64,000 nt of DNA, from assembly GCA_021904315.1 (NCBI GenBank), contig CM038911.1, forward strand, positions 18,263,390-18,327,389. Reading direction: 5' to 3'. The position numbers were made by a program, and so were the translations under genes. Below, piece after piece: positions 38,216 through 49,885 of the stretch. The notes below the pieces were generated by a model that was given only the letters and a program-made list of their open reading frames with translations, made no database searches and had not been told where the DNA came from. Origin of the DNA: Sphagnum magellanicum (Eukaryota > Streptophyta > Sphagnopsida > Sphagnales > Sphagnaceae). Each line of letters starts with the position of its first letter. Positions within the stretch are counted from its first letter, which is position 1.

Positions 38216-38480
38216 AATAACCATGGGAGAAGGCCCTTTCATTGTGTAAAGGCCGTTTCAATAAAATCCAAATGCCTTTTGTACATTGGGAGGGCATTGG
38301 GAGGAAATGCCTTCTATATAATGAAAGGCCCCCCACCCCCTTTGAAAATAATGCTCCTTGACATAAACTCTTCATTTATTACAATGTTAATGCCTTGGCA
38401 ATAAGGCATTACATATTACACCTTAAACCTTGAACTCCACCATTGGTTCATAAGGTGTAATGCCCAACTATTAAGGCAAT
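38216..38480. repeat. Cluster of short inverted repeats able to form hairpins
   Basis: AAGGCCCTTTCATTGTGTA (about 38231) faces TATATAATGAAAGGCC (about 38314). AAGGCATTACATATTACACCTTA (about 38403) faces TAAGGTGTAATGCC (about 38451). The compact nested hairpins suggest a foldback element or MITE; ends are not defined. Confidence 0.5.
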
Positions 38481-41400
38481 ACCAAACACTAAACCCTATT
38501 AGGATTTTTATAATGTATCTAGAGGGGACATTACCTGGTGTATTTGTTTTTTTACTTTTGGAGTGGAGAGGGCATTTTTTTTTAAAAAATGGCCCCTAGA
38601 AAAAAAAAGTATGACACAAGGTGTCATGAACAATGGAACTTGTAGACTCGAGTGTTACCTACCACATAAACAAGAATGTTGTAATTTAATGTATGAAAGA
38701 AAATGGGTTGCCAACAACAACCAATTCCATCACACAAACCCCCGATATGCAATATAGATTAAGCTTAGTGAAAACACAAAACTTTCATTACACAATCTTG
38801 GTAAGATTTAAATAGGGCACCTTTAGAAAAATTAGATGTTGACTAGTGTTTAAAGCCAAAGGAATGTTAAAAAACAAGTGTAATTGTCCTTTGAGAATTT
38901 AAAAACCATTAGTTTTATTATTTAATCCATTCCTACACCACCCCAATTAAAGAGCCTAAATAAACCTTCTTGTGCTTTTAAGGAATGATTAATGAGGGGG
39001 CAAGCATGATTGGGTGAAAGCTCCGCCCCCCAAAAAAATGTTCATTAAGGATTCATATACTAAATAATTTTTAAGACTTTCCTGAAAAATAATGATTTTC
39101 CTAAAAATTGACATAGAAAATGTATAGGAACATGAAAACATGTCCAAATTTTGATTTAGCTAATCCATTAGAATATCCATGATATGCATAATGTAAGAAT
39201 TTTTTAAATTATTGTTTTAAAAAATGACAAATCGGTCCTAAATCAAGGTGGTGTAGGAAAATTGTGACATTCCTAATGGTCCACCTATTCATATTCTTTT
39301 CACACCCTTTAATTGAATGTATATTTCTTTTGCTATGAAATCAAGTAAGAAATGGTTTCGAATCTTGAGAAAATGTGGTGGTTATATTTTTTTTCAACAT
39401 AACCCCCAATGGTGTAGTCAATGAATGGTCAACAAGTTTTGATTGATGGTACATTTTAAACTTTAGGCACCTTACATGATTTTTTATTTTATGTGATGAA
39501 GTGAAGACCTTTTAAAGTCCCCTTAGGTGAATTAACACCTATTGCATTAATACCATAACGAAGTACCCCAAAATATTAATTTAGATTTTTTAAACCCATT
39601 ATGAATAGTTCATCCTTGGAGTAAATCAAGGTCTTCAAGGCCAAATTTAACATTTCCTAGGTTAAATATAATCTCTAAGAGGCCTAAGTCAAGAAGATAA
39701 AAGTATTAATATAAATATTAGTTCAACCAACAATCCTTAAGGAAACTAACACCCTAGGCCCTAACAAACCTCTTTTAGTTACACACCAACCTCACCCATT
39801 TTTACAATGTGGATTATATAATGGGATCTCATTTAATGCAATAGATTGGTAATAACATTTTTTGTGTGAAATTTTGCCAAAATGCATAAAATAAAAAGGG
39901 AATATTTTTGGTTTTTTGAAAAAATTGTTGACTTTTGAAATATATACATTTTTTCAACACATTTGTGCTATGATTTTAGTTTGACAACATTTTTTAATTT
40001 TTAAAAATTGTACACACAAATTATTAAAATATGTTACAATCATTTAATGTTAAATCCCTATTGGGATGTTAACCAATACAAAATGTTAGAAAATTTTTAA
40101 ATGTATCATTTTTTAGTAAAGGATTTTTTTAAACATTTAAGCCTTTTTAATTTCAACTAAATGATAAAAAAATTGAATTTTTTTTGTAGTAACATTTGTT
40201 GACCAACATCTCCAACAAGCCTAGTAATAGAAAAGTCAACAACTCTTAGAGCCCAAGAATCTTGTAATATTGTCTTTGTGATCTTCTTGGCTTGTGATTA
40301 ACACACATTTAACAAGTTGGTATTTAGATTATCACCTATCTTTCCTTACAAGGCAAAAATGCAAATACAAATCTAACACGCTTCTTGATCCATATTGTGT
40401 TTGTCAATGTTTACTAATTCCACCTTGGTGGATTCACATGAAAAAACAAACTTTGAAAATTGAAGGTGGCATGGAGCTATGAAGTAGCTAACCTTTATAT
40501 ATGTAATAGAATTTTCCATAAAGTCGAAGAAACACAACACCAAAGCTTGTGTTTGTTTGATTCATGAATCATAATGTCAAATGCAACATCAAAAACATAC
40601 ACCACATCCCAATGGAGCAAAACTAGTTTTTGTATCAAAACTAAACATGAAACCAATTTTATGTTGAATTATTGCTTATCACAAACCTAAGAACTATTTT
40701 GTGTGATTTTTTTTGTCCTATGAAGCTCTTTGTTTTTTGTTGTTTTTCTTTTCAAACTTTTTTTGTTTCTTGCTTTCAAGCATTGTGAATATTTTGAATC
40801 AAATAGTGAGGGCACAATGAGGTTGTTTAGCTTTCCAAGCTTTTTGAATACTTGGAATGGAGTTGTGTGAGTGTTTGGAGTTGAAGGAATCGAACTAGGC
40901 ACTTGAAAATTTATCTTGGAAAGATGGTTGCCCCTCTAGACTAAAAGCACCTAAAGGGTGTTGGTTTTTTGTGTTGTAAGAGGAGTCTTCTAATGTGGTT
41001 CAAAGCCTTGAACAACAACATTCTTTCCAACAACCAATTTTTGAGCTAAGGTTTAGCCCAAAAAACTAGAGAGATGGTGCTCATATCCATCATTTCAATT
41101 GAAGAAGGCATATAGTTTTGTAGTTATGGTGCCAAAGACCTCACCCTTTCCTAGTCCCTCATTGTGGTCACATTGTGTGTTCACTCACAAACTTTGTGAA
41201 TTCCAACAAGCCCTAACAACTTCATAGCTTGGAAAATTCTTAAAAAATTTCAAAAATCTTTCTCCAATTACACCAAAGGTTGAGAAGCCTTCTACCTAAA
41301 AACCCATAGATTATAAAGTTTTATACAAAAACCCTCTCCATCTACTCCTTCTTTCGATGCCTTTATCATTGAACAAATTCTTATGCGCTTATTCATGGAC

Positions 41401-43855
41401 CCTTCAATGATATCGCATTTTCATCAAATAAAAAAATCTTTATACAAGGTCATGGGCAATACCATGGTTTGGAATGTGCTTGAAATTATAGAAATTGAGA
41501 ACATTTTACTACCAAACACTTCAAGCTCAAGGATTTTCAAGATGTCTTTTTAAAGCCCATTTACAATTTGAACTAGAATACTTAAAATTTTGCTTTCAAA
41601 TTATAAGTGACTTGTTGGAGCTAGATGTTTCCCACAATTAAATTTTTAATATATTCAAATTATGTACATGTTGCAAATTTTGAATTTGAATTATCTTCCT
41701 TTCATTTTTGGTGAAATAATCCATATTTCCCATATTACAAGCAGTCATCTTGGTGATCTTGGCTTTAATTATGAATTTGGGTTTTATTGTCTTGGGTTTG
41801 ATTTTGGTGAGATAAACCCCTAATTGGCATTTGTGGTGGTCATCATGGTGATATTGCTTCTCACTTTGAATGAAGGTTTGTTGCTGGTGATTTCCTTGCA
41901 TTTTTCAAATGATCAATTTCTAATTTTAGTTTTTAATAAATACATGTTTTGAAATTTTTGAAACAATTTTGGTGACATGTTTTGGTTGTTTAATTTAAGC
42001 TTGAGTGTGAATGTTGTGAGTGTGGGATTATTTTTTAAAAGTGGAAAACTTTTTAAAGGTGGGTGAATTCATGGCAAAGATTCAATAATTTGAATCATTT
42101 GCCTTGCATAAACAAAACAACCCCATTAGGACAAGGTGCCTCAAATTGTGGATCCATATAGTTCAACATATTTGTGACGACATACAACATTCATTTTGCC
42201 CTTTAAAAAATTAACAAAAAATAGATGATTAAACTAATCCCAAATGTATTGTGAAAGTTGGCTATCTACTACAATTGTGCTTAAGACCTACTTAGCCCTA
42301 TTTGCCAAGGAGACCTTGAATGACCATTTACAAAAGACCTTAAAGGAATTCAAAACAAACAATTCAAATGAAGAAGTTTCAAAACGACTAACACTACAAT
42401 TTGATGAAATGTTGGAGTGCCTAAAAGCCATGGATGAGCATGCACCTTGAAATGTATTAAAGAAACAACACAATTTTATTGATCGCACATCCATGCATAG
42501 CCAAAACCCCATCTTTTAGCCTTCGTCCCATTCCTCCCCCTAATTGTTCGAATGGAACTTCCATTCATGTAACCTTTTCAAACTTCATCTTTATAACAAC
42601 CTTTTTCAAAAGGCAAACCTTTATGGGTGAAAACATGATCGAATGTATTATTTTTGGACGTATTTGCAGTATTAAAAAGACACCAATACCAATAAGACTT
42701 TGCTTTCAAATTGAATGATTAGGATGTTAAAAACATGTGCTAAGTTTTAACCTCATTTAATACCATATTGACATGGATTTCCAATGAAATTTGCATTGAT
42801 TTACCTAAATTAATACTCAAAATGGAGCTCTCAACTAAGTTTGTTTTAAAAATTTTCAAGTTATTAAATTGTCCATTATACTTATGACCTAATTTCAATG
42901 AATCCAAAGCTAAGTTTTTTTACATGATTTTTTAAGATCATGACCTAAGGCATGTCAAACTTTGAAATAATTTGGTGTAAATGTCAAGACACATAAATTT
43001 TTTGAAAAATTTAGCCCCTTATATTTCTAAATAAAAAATATTCACTTCAAATAATGGATCTGAATTTTTCAAAAATCCAACTACATTTTTCCCTCAAGGA
43101 TAGTTGTAGGAACTTTCATCTTCAAACATTTAATTCAAAATATCAATTTTTAATGCACTTCTTTCAATGAACAATTTTTAAAATTTTTGATTTTTAATGA
43201 ATTATCACAAATTACTAACTAATGTTGCAAAACCCCAACTTTTATGTGTTTGGATACATATAGATGTTTTAAATGGTGGAAATGTTTCATTTTGTCAAAA
43301 AATTACTGTTTAGTGGTATTAACACCATGTGTTGAATTAAGTTGTTTGCCAAGACATTTGGTGATATGGCTAAAAGATTATCAAGATATAATGTGATAAT
43401 ATCCAAATCTAAAACACTTTTAGAATTAAAAGGTTGATTTGATATAGAATGTGATTTTATTGTTCAAATTCCATTATCTATTCTTATATCATCTTGGTGT
43501 GGAGTACTTTGTTAAAAAAATATGAAAATTTATCATTTGGGACAATATTTTGGTGCATTCAATCATGTTTTCACCTTTATTCCCAAACTAACCAAGGGGA
43601 AATTATTGAGAGTGAATTCCATGGCATGGCAACCTAGTTTCCTCTAGATCTAATGTTCATGATGCCTTTCTAAACTAGGCAAAATGGGCATTAATCATAA
43701 GAGGAAGAAAAAAATAAAAATTAACAATTTGAATATGGTTACAAATTTAAAAATGATTTCAAAGGAATAGTTTAAAGCAAAAGTTAAAGACAATTCTAGA
43801 CCTATAGCTAATAATTTCCTACCCATTCCTATGCAATAGGGTTGGGGTTATAATA
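38481..43855. other. AT-rich intergenic DNA, no gene recognised
   Basis: Three compositionally protein-like frames occur, at 40687-40902 (minus), 41638-41901 (minus) and 42244-42450 (plus). I cannot assign any of them. The last is charged and could be a short helical segment. They may be remnants of unknown transposon proteins. Confidence 0.4.
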
Positions 43856-43859
43856 TCCA

Positions 43860-44640
43860 ATGACCTCATATGTGAAATCCATTTGATGTTATTATAGATA
43901 TTTGGTGAGGAAAGCCGCAACTTGGAAGAGATGAAATTTTTTGTTTTGTGCAATCAAACCTTTATATGAGGTGTCTCCATTTCCTTTTGAATCCATCAAC
44001 TCCCCATTCCACCTAAACCCTAAACCCCAAATGCATTTGGTTGTAAAATTGAATTGCAACATGGTCCACGTCTAGTGGTAATTTTCACCTCTCTATCCTT
44101 TCCATAATGAACATGGAAAGTCCCCCATGTAGTTTGAATCCCCTAAAAGATATTCAAAATATTGATTCGTATGGGTGAAATATTGACACCACTTTCAATA
44201 AACAATCAAATGTTAGAAAATGATTAAATTGTGGTAGGACTTAAGGTAGCCCGTGTTGATGTAAATAAACAAACCACGATGGTCCAAACCATAATGTTGT
44301 TCATCATATACATCTTCTTTAGGCCATTACACCATGAAGAATGTTTTGGGTGCTTCCATGGCCTTTAGATTTCAACCAATGTCTCATCAATAAACCTAAT
44401 GCACCTTGGCAACTTATACAAATTGCCTATCCAAGCCCCCCTATCAATAGGAATGGTTCGACAAATTAATTTGTCTGAAATAACATCATTAATTCATGAC
44501 ACAATGAATAACACATTGTCACACAATGACAATTTCACCCAATTCCACATGAAGGTGTCATAAAATGGTGGCATTATCAAGCTCCAGTAATAATGTAAAA
44601 TTTCATAATTGTTGTTCGAGGTTCATTTTTTATGGCCTCC
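43860..44640 (-). pseudogene. Fossil PIF/Harbinger transposase (ALP1-like, DDE_4)
   Basis: The minus-strand translation, allowing for frameshifts and stops, gives the ordered landmarks of plant Harbinger nucleases. These are FIDETLVEI followed by RPWKHPKHSSW (about 44400-44340), NGLKKMYMMNN, a LFIYIDTGY-like block at about 44260, NQYFEYLLGDS (44170-44140), and the C-terminal WNGELMDSKGN/ VDGFKRKWRH-type block at about 44000. The end is near DFTYEV (about 43866). In the family the first block reads FIDGT, with Asp as a catalytic residue; here Asp is kept but Gly is replaced by Glu. A stop follows LVEI, and several further breaks make it non-functional. No terminal inverted repeats were found. 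Confidence 0.72.
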
Positions 44641-45388
44641 TTGATATAATTGGTGTATAACATGATGGAAAGAAAAAAAATTAAAACCCTAGTACCCTAA
44701 ATCTCATACCTTAAACTTTAACCTTAATCTTAACCTTAAAATCCAGACTTTAAACCGCACTTTAAACTTTAAATTCAAACCTTAAAAGGTGTAGTCATAA
44801 TAAAATGAGTTAAAACACTTGTTGACTACAATGAAATCCTATACCTACATTAATTTGAAAAACAAAAATTTATTACATTTAATGAAAGAATCATCCATAT
44901 TTTGAAATTATGTTTGTTGAAATACTATGAATTTAATGTCATCTCATTATGTTATTAGAATGTTTTTCAATGCACAATTCTTGTTGACATTGTGTTTTTT
45001 GGTAACCTCAAAATTGAACGTATTTTAAATTATTCAAACTTTCACCAAATGCTTTCAAATTTATTGTGGGCTTTAGCATAGTTTGTAAGAAAATCCACAT
45101 GTGTTGATCGTTTTAAATGCACATTTATTGGATCATATATTGGATGTTGTTGATTTTGTTTTTACCCATGTGATGCCCCAATTGTAATCTATGTTATGGT
45201 GCTTATATGTAAAGGCTATAGGAGTTATATGGTTATATATTATGGGCTATGAGCTATATGGGGATATAGGCTTTAGGTTTAAGGTTTTAAAATTTTGGTT
45301 TCAAAGTTTTGTTTTTAAGTTTTGGGTTCGAATTTCGGGTTTAGGTTTTAAGTTTTCTTTTAAGTCTTTTTAGGGCTCAAGCTTTAAT
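44641..45388. other. Intergenic with CCCTAAA-like and TTTAGG-like words
   Basis: At about 44685-44785 the plus strand is rich in ACCTTAAAC/CCCTAAA words; at about 45265-45370 it turns to the opposite TTTAGGTTT orientation. No gene seen. Confidence 0.5.
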
Positions 45389-46763
45389 CATTATTACAAT
45401 TCATAGTTTTTCAAAATGTCCAAGTTGATTAACAAGTCCCATTTTACTAATGAACATGTACATTTTGATTACAAGCTTGAAGCTTGAATGACATGTGTAT
45501 TTTTTACTAGTAACTTGATCAAAATGACCTATTTGACTATAAGATGTCAAATTGAACATCTAATCAAGTTGGACAAAAAATGACCACTATGGTTAAAATA
45601 ACCAATGGCTTTTAGTTAACTAAGACATTTATTCAAATTGGACAAAGCAAATGACATTCTTAGTCAAAATGGACAATGGTGTGTTAGTCAAATGAAACAT
45701 CCTATATTATTTAATTGGCCAAAATAACTATTAACTAGGCTAGGCAATAACCTAGGCCTACCTACATACCTACCCAACTACCATTTTACAAACCTACTTA
45801 GCTACCTACCTTGTACTTCCCATCTACCATCATACAACCCTACCTACTTACCTATCTCCTATTTCCCACTTACCATTGTACAACTTTACCTACCTACCTC
45901 CTACTTCCCACCTACCATCTTACATCCTTACCTACTTACTTACAAGTACTTACCTACCTACCTTCTATTTACCATTGTACATGCCTACCTACCTCCCTCA
46001 TACTTCCCACCTACCATCTACATCCTTACATATTCACCTACCTCTTACTTCCCACTTACCATTTGAAATCCTTACATGCCTACCCACTCACCTACTTAGT
46101 TACCTACCTCCTATGGACTACAAAATACATGTTTACCTACCCCTCTACCTACCAAGCATCATGCAACCTAGCTACTACTTGCCTAACTTTCTTACTTACT
46201 TTCATAACTATTGATATGAAATAAACAAATGAAATAAAATACTTGACAAGTTTAGTCCATTTTGGAAGGTGTAGTCCACTTGTAAGGACTTGGTTTATCA
46301 TTGGGGAAGTGAGTGGTTCAATTCCTAATATTTATAACCTATACTCATGATTAAAAGGTTAGGGTAGGTTGGCTAAGTTAGGTTAGGCTAAGAAAGTTAG
46401 ATAAATTAGGCTAAGCTAGGCTACCACCTACCTACCTACCTTTTTACGATGTACCTAAACTTATATACAACCTACCTACCTACCTAGACCTACGTACTTA
46501 CACAAAAATGTTTTGGGTAATAACTTTTTAAAAAATTGGGTAAAAATTTGATGAATCAAATGGTCCACTATTTAATAGTCAAAATGATTAGTTAAATAGT
46601 CCAATATTTTGCTAGTCAAAAAGACCACCCTAATCATGTAGTACAGGTCCAAATAAACTTGTCAGGATTAAGAACATGGTTTTTTTCATGCTTGTCCAAA
46701 TGAAGTCCTTCTAGATTAGATTTTCTAATCAATTTTTTTTTTTTTTTTTTTTTTGTATTAGTG
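45389..46763 (-). mobile_element. Non-autonomous CACTA-ended element with a GTAG-rich core (copy 2, inverted)
   Basis: The right end, reverse complemented, begins CACTAATACAAAAA; the left end begins CATTATTACAATTC. The trinucleotide AAT flanks both ends (45386-45388 and 46764-46766), matching the 3-bp duplication of CACTA elements. As in copy 1, sub-terminal regions carry AGTCAAAATGGACA words, and the core (about 45750-46500) is CTACC/TACC-rich. A tRNA-like stretch with a good B-box (GGTTCAATTCC, about 46316) lies between core and end. It is now on the plus strand, consistent with inversion relative to copy 1. The open frame 45811-46224 is only a translation of the repeats. Confidence 0.6.
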
Positions 46764-46789
46764 AATGTTTAATTTTGGTGTTTCAAATT

Positions 46790-47560
46790 TCAATTTTAGA
46801 GTTTACTTTTAGGGTATGTGCTTGGTTTTTTTAGGGTTTAAGTTTTAGGATTTATCTTTTGGGGGTTAGACCTTCAAATTTTAAGGTTTAACTTTTGGGG
46901 TTTATGACTTGAAATTTTAGGGTGTAATTTTAGGGCTTATGTTTGGGCCTTTTAAGGTTTAAATGCTTAGGATTCAGTTTTAGTAATTTAAGGTTATAGA
47001 TTCAGGTTTAGATTTTAGGATTTATGATTGGAAATTTTAGGGTTTAATTTTTATGGTTTTTTTTTTATTAAAAAAAATTATGATTTTAAAGTTTGTTTTT
47101 TGTTTTGTTTTTAATTAATTTTTGGGGTTTAGGACTTGAACTATTAAATACTAGTTTTAAGAATTTATGATTGGGTCTTTTAGGGTTTGAATTATAAGGT
47201 TTAATTTTAGTGGTGTGGGGGTTCAAGTTTTGGGTTCAAGTTTTAAGGTTTAGTTTTTAGGATTTGTGATTTTTTTTAAAATTTAGATTTTAGAGTTTAA
47301 TTTTTAAGGTTTAAGATTTGAGATTATAAATTTTAATTTTAGGGGTTGTGTTTGGTTTTTTTTAAGTTTAAATTTTAAAAGTTTAGTTTTGGAGTTTTGG
47401 ACTTGAAATTTTAGGGTTTAGTTTTTAAAATGTGTTTGGGCTTTTTAAGATTTAAGGTTTATGGTTTTTTTTGTTTGGGTATCTAAGGTTAAATCTTTAA
47501 GGTTTTAGTTTGTACATTAAGGTTTTATATTTAAATATTAGGATCAAGGTCTAGAATTTG
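46790..47560. repeat. Degenerate telomere-like (TTTAGGG-type) array
   Basis: Dozens of variants of TTTTAGGGTTTAA, AGGATTTATG and GGTTTAAGTTTTAGG, all in the G-rich orientation on the plus strand, with no long perfect tract. A second stretch of similar quality occurs at 49570-49885. Confidence 0.7.
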
Positions 47561-48119
47561 GATTATAAGATATGCATTGTGTTCATGTAAAATGTTGAAG
47601 TTATGATTCACATTATAAGACTAGGGTTAAGGTTGGTGGCCATAGATCAATAATTAATGGTGCATTAATTTTTTCCTTTTAACATTTAGGCTTTAAGGAT
47701 TTTGTTTTAGGTTTTTAAGGTTTTAGTTTGTACATTAAATGTTTATATTTAAATACTTAGATCAAGGTTTAAGATTCAGGTTATAATATATGCCTTGTGT
47801 TCATGTAAAATGTTGAAGTTATGATTCACATTTTAGGACTAGGCTTAAGGTTGGTGGCCATGGATTAAAATTAGTGGTGGGTTAAAATTTTAAAGGTTGT
47901 CATGTTTAAGGTCAAATATTTAAGATTTAAAGTGAGGTTCAATGTGAAGTTTAAAGGACATGGTCAAAATGAATGCTAGATAATGTGTTATTATAAAACA
48001 TGATTTGTGGTTTTAGTTAGAGTGTAATTAGGGTGAGCAAATAAAAAATCAGCCCCAAAGATGTGGATTTAGGTGGAGGTTAAGTAGGAAGGAAGATTAT
48101 AAGTGTTATGGGCTCATGG
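47561..48119. repeat. Direct duplication of about 0.2 kb
   Basis: GTTCATGTAAAATGTTGAAGTTATGATTCACAT at about 47581-47613 recurs at about 47799-47831. It is preceded by TTTTAGTTTGTACATTAA and followed by GGTTGGTGGCCAT in both copies. The unit is about 219 bp. Confidence 0.75.
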
Positions 48120-48120
48120 G

Positions 48121-48275
48121 ACTATATAAAAGAATGTTCAAACCAAGTTCTCCTTCTTTTCAACTCCATTCAAACACACAAAATGTCATTTTCAAGTTCA
48201 AACCATGGTTCCTCCTCAAGTATTGAAGAGATGTTTGATGAAATGGACCAAGAAATTGTTATGTTTATCTAATGT
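48121..48275 (+). other. TATA-box-like site and short Ser-rich open frame, possible transposon gene start
   Basis: ACTATATAAAAG at 48121 lies about 60 bp before an ATG (48184) that opens a 29-codon frame reading SSSNHGSSSSIEEMFDEMDQ. A Ser-rich, acidic start of this kind is seen in some ALP1-like Harbinger proteins, and a fossil of that family lies 4 kb away on the other strand. The frame stops early. The link is weak. Confidence 0.25.
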
Positions 48276-49569
48276 GATTTCATTCTTCTCAATTTTGATA
48301 ACCTTTTTAATAATAAAAAAACATGAAAGGACAAGATAATCTATTGATCCAAGACATTTTCACCACAATGTAGGCCACATTAATGGACTTTGAAGAGCTA
48401 GCAAATTGAATAGTGATGGTAATCATCACCAAAAAGAAAAGGGAAGAAATCCATTATCTCTAGATGCAAAGTATGACCAACAATAACATATAATCACATA
48501 TTGAACACTCAAGAATAACCAGGAGGTTATTAAAGTAATAGAAACCACTAAATCATTAGACAATGTACCAAATTTATTCTATGGGCCTAAATAATCAACA
48601 CATTCTAATTTCTTTCTCAAGAGCCCATTAGTCATCTTTGTGGCAATTCACAAATCACATAACATATGCCCATCACGAAATGAATCGTTGCAATTGTGAA
48701 TAAGATGTTCCTTTCCCAAAACAAAATTTAGACTAAGAAGTTGAGTAAAAAAGAAAGGCACAATTTGAGACAAATCATCAACAAAATTTGTCCTATCATG
48801 CCCAAATTCGTTTACAGAATCCCCATTTCCCTTTTAAAGCTTTTACAAATGCAGATATTTTTATCCAAAAGCATGAAACCCAAAAATGTCATTCAAAATT
48901 TCCTAATTATTCCAAACCCAATGTAGACTTGCCATTTTAACCACTAGCAAAATCCCTGTTGTACTTCATCATTTTCCTTAATATGGCCCTTAAGAACTAC
49001 TTCTAAAACTACATTCCTTCCTCTAAAGTTCATGGCATAATGGAAATGCATAGCTTCAAAAAAGAATGAATGGTTATTGGTAGTAGGGCATTTTTGCTTC
49101 CCTAACCAACACAATGCTAAAACTTTAAACTACAATTTTTACCATATCTTGATGCCAAATGAACTACATAGACAAAAGCAAAAACCACAAGAAGAAACTT
49201 AGCTTTGTCCCCCTTCAATGCTCCTAACACTCTTTCATATACCATTGTTTCATGTGCTCCATAACTTGCATCTTCCAAACCATAGTGTAAAAACCATTCA
49301 CACACCATAAATCAAGAAATCTAGATAACTCCAAACACCAAACATCACTGAAACCAAAAATCACCTTAACAATGTCATACCTCATAATCTTTAAGAAACA
49401 AAGAAACACAAATGCAAAGAAAATTTGTCAACATATCCTTTCATCCCATTGCAATCAACTATCAGAAGTTTGTCGCTTTTTAATTTTCAATAGTTGATGC
49501 AATGATTTATTTTCACCCATTTAGGGTTTCATCACCCTAATTTTGTGTCACACCACAATTAAGAATAGT
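48276..49569. other. Intergenic, nothing recognised
   Basis: AT-rich DNA; open frames are short and without recognisable domains. Confidence 0.45.
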
Positions 49570-49885
49570 TACTTAAAATCTTAGGGTTAAAGTTAAAGTT
49601 TAGTATTTAAGGTTTAAAGGGTGATTGAAGGTGGGGTTTAAAGTTTCATTTTTAAACTTTAAATTTAAGGGTTAAAGTGGGGTTTAGGATTTGGATTTTA
49701 AGGTTTAAAGTGTGAAATTTAGGGTTTAAGATTTTGATTTTAAGGTGTATGGTTTGAAATTCAAAGTTTAGGGTGTAAAATGGGATTTAAGGTTTAAAAT
49801 AGGATTTAGGGTCATGGGTGTGGATTTTAGGGTTAGAGGTTTAAATTTAGGTTTTAGGGTGGGGTTTAAAGTCTAGATTTTAAGT
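49570..49885. repeat. Second degenerate TTTAGGG-like array
   Basis: Repeated GGGTTTAAAG, GGTTTAGGATTT and TTTAGGGTGGGG words in G-rich orientation on the plus strand, the same style as 46790-47560. Confidence 0.7.

Noticed and set aside
45811..46224. 137-codon Tyr/Leu/Pro/Thr-rich frame
   Set aside because: It is a direct translation of CTAC/TACC tetranucleotide repeats inside the transposon core.
15680..46500. CRISPR-like regular repeats in the GTAG/CTAC regions
   Set aside because: Units are simple tetranucleotides without spacers, in a plant nuclear context.
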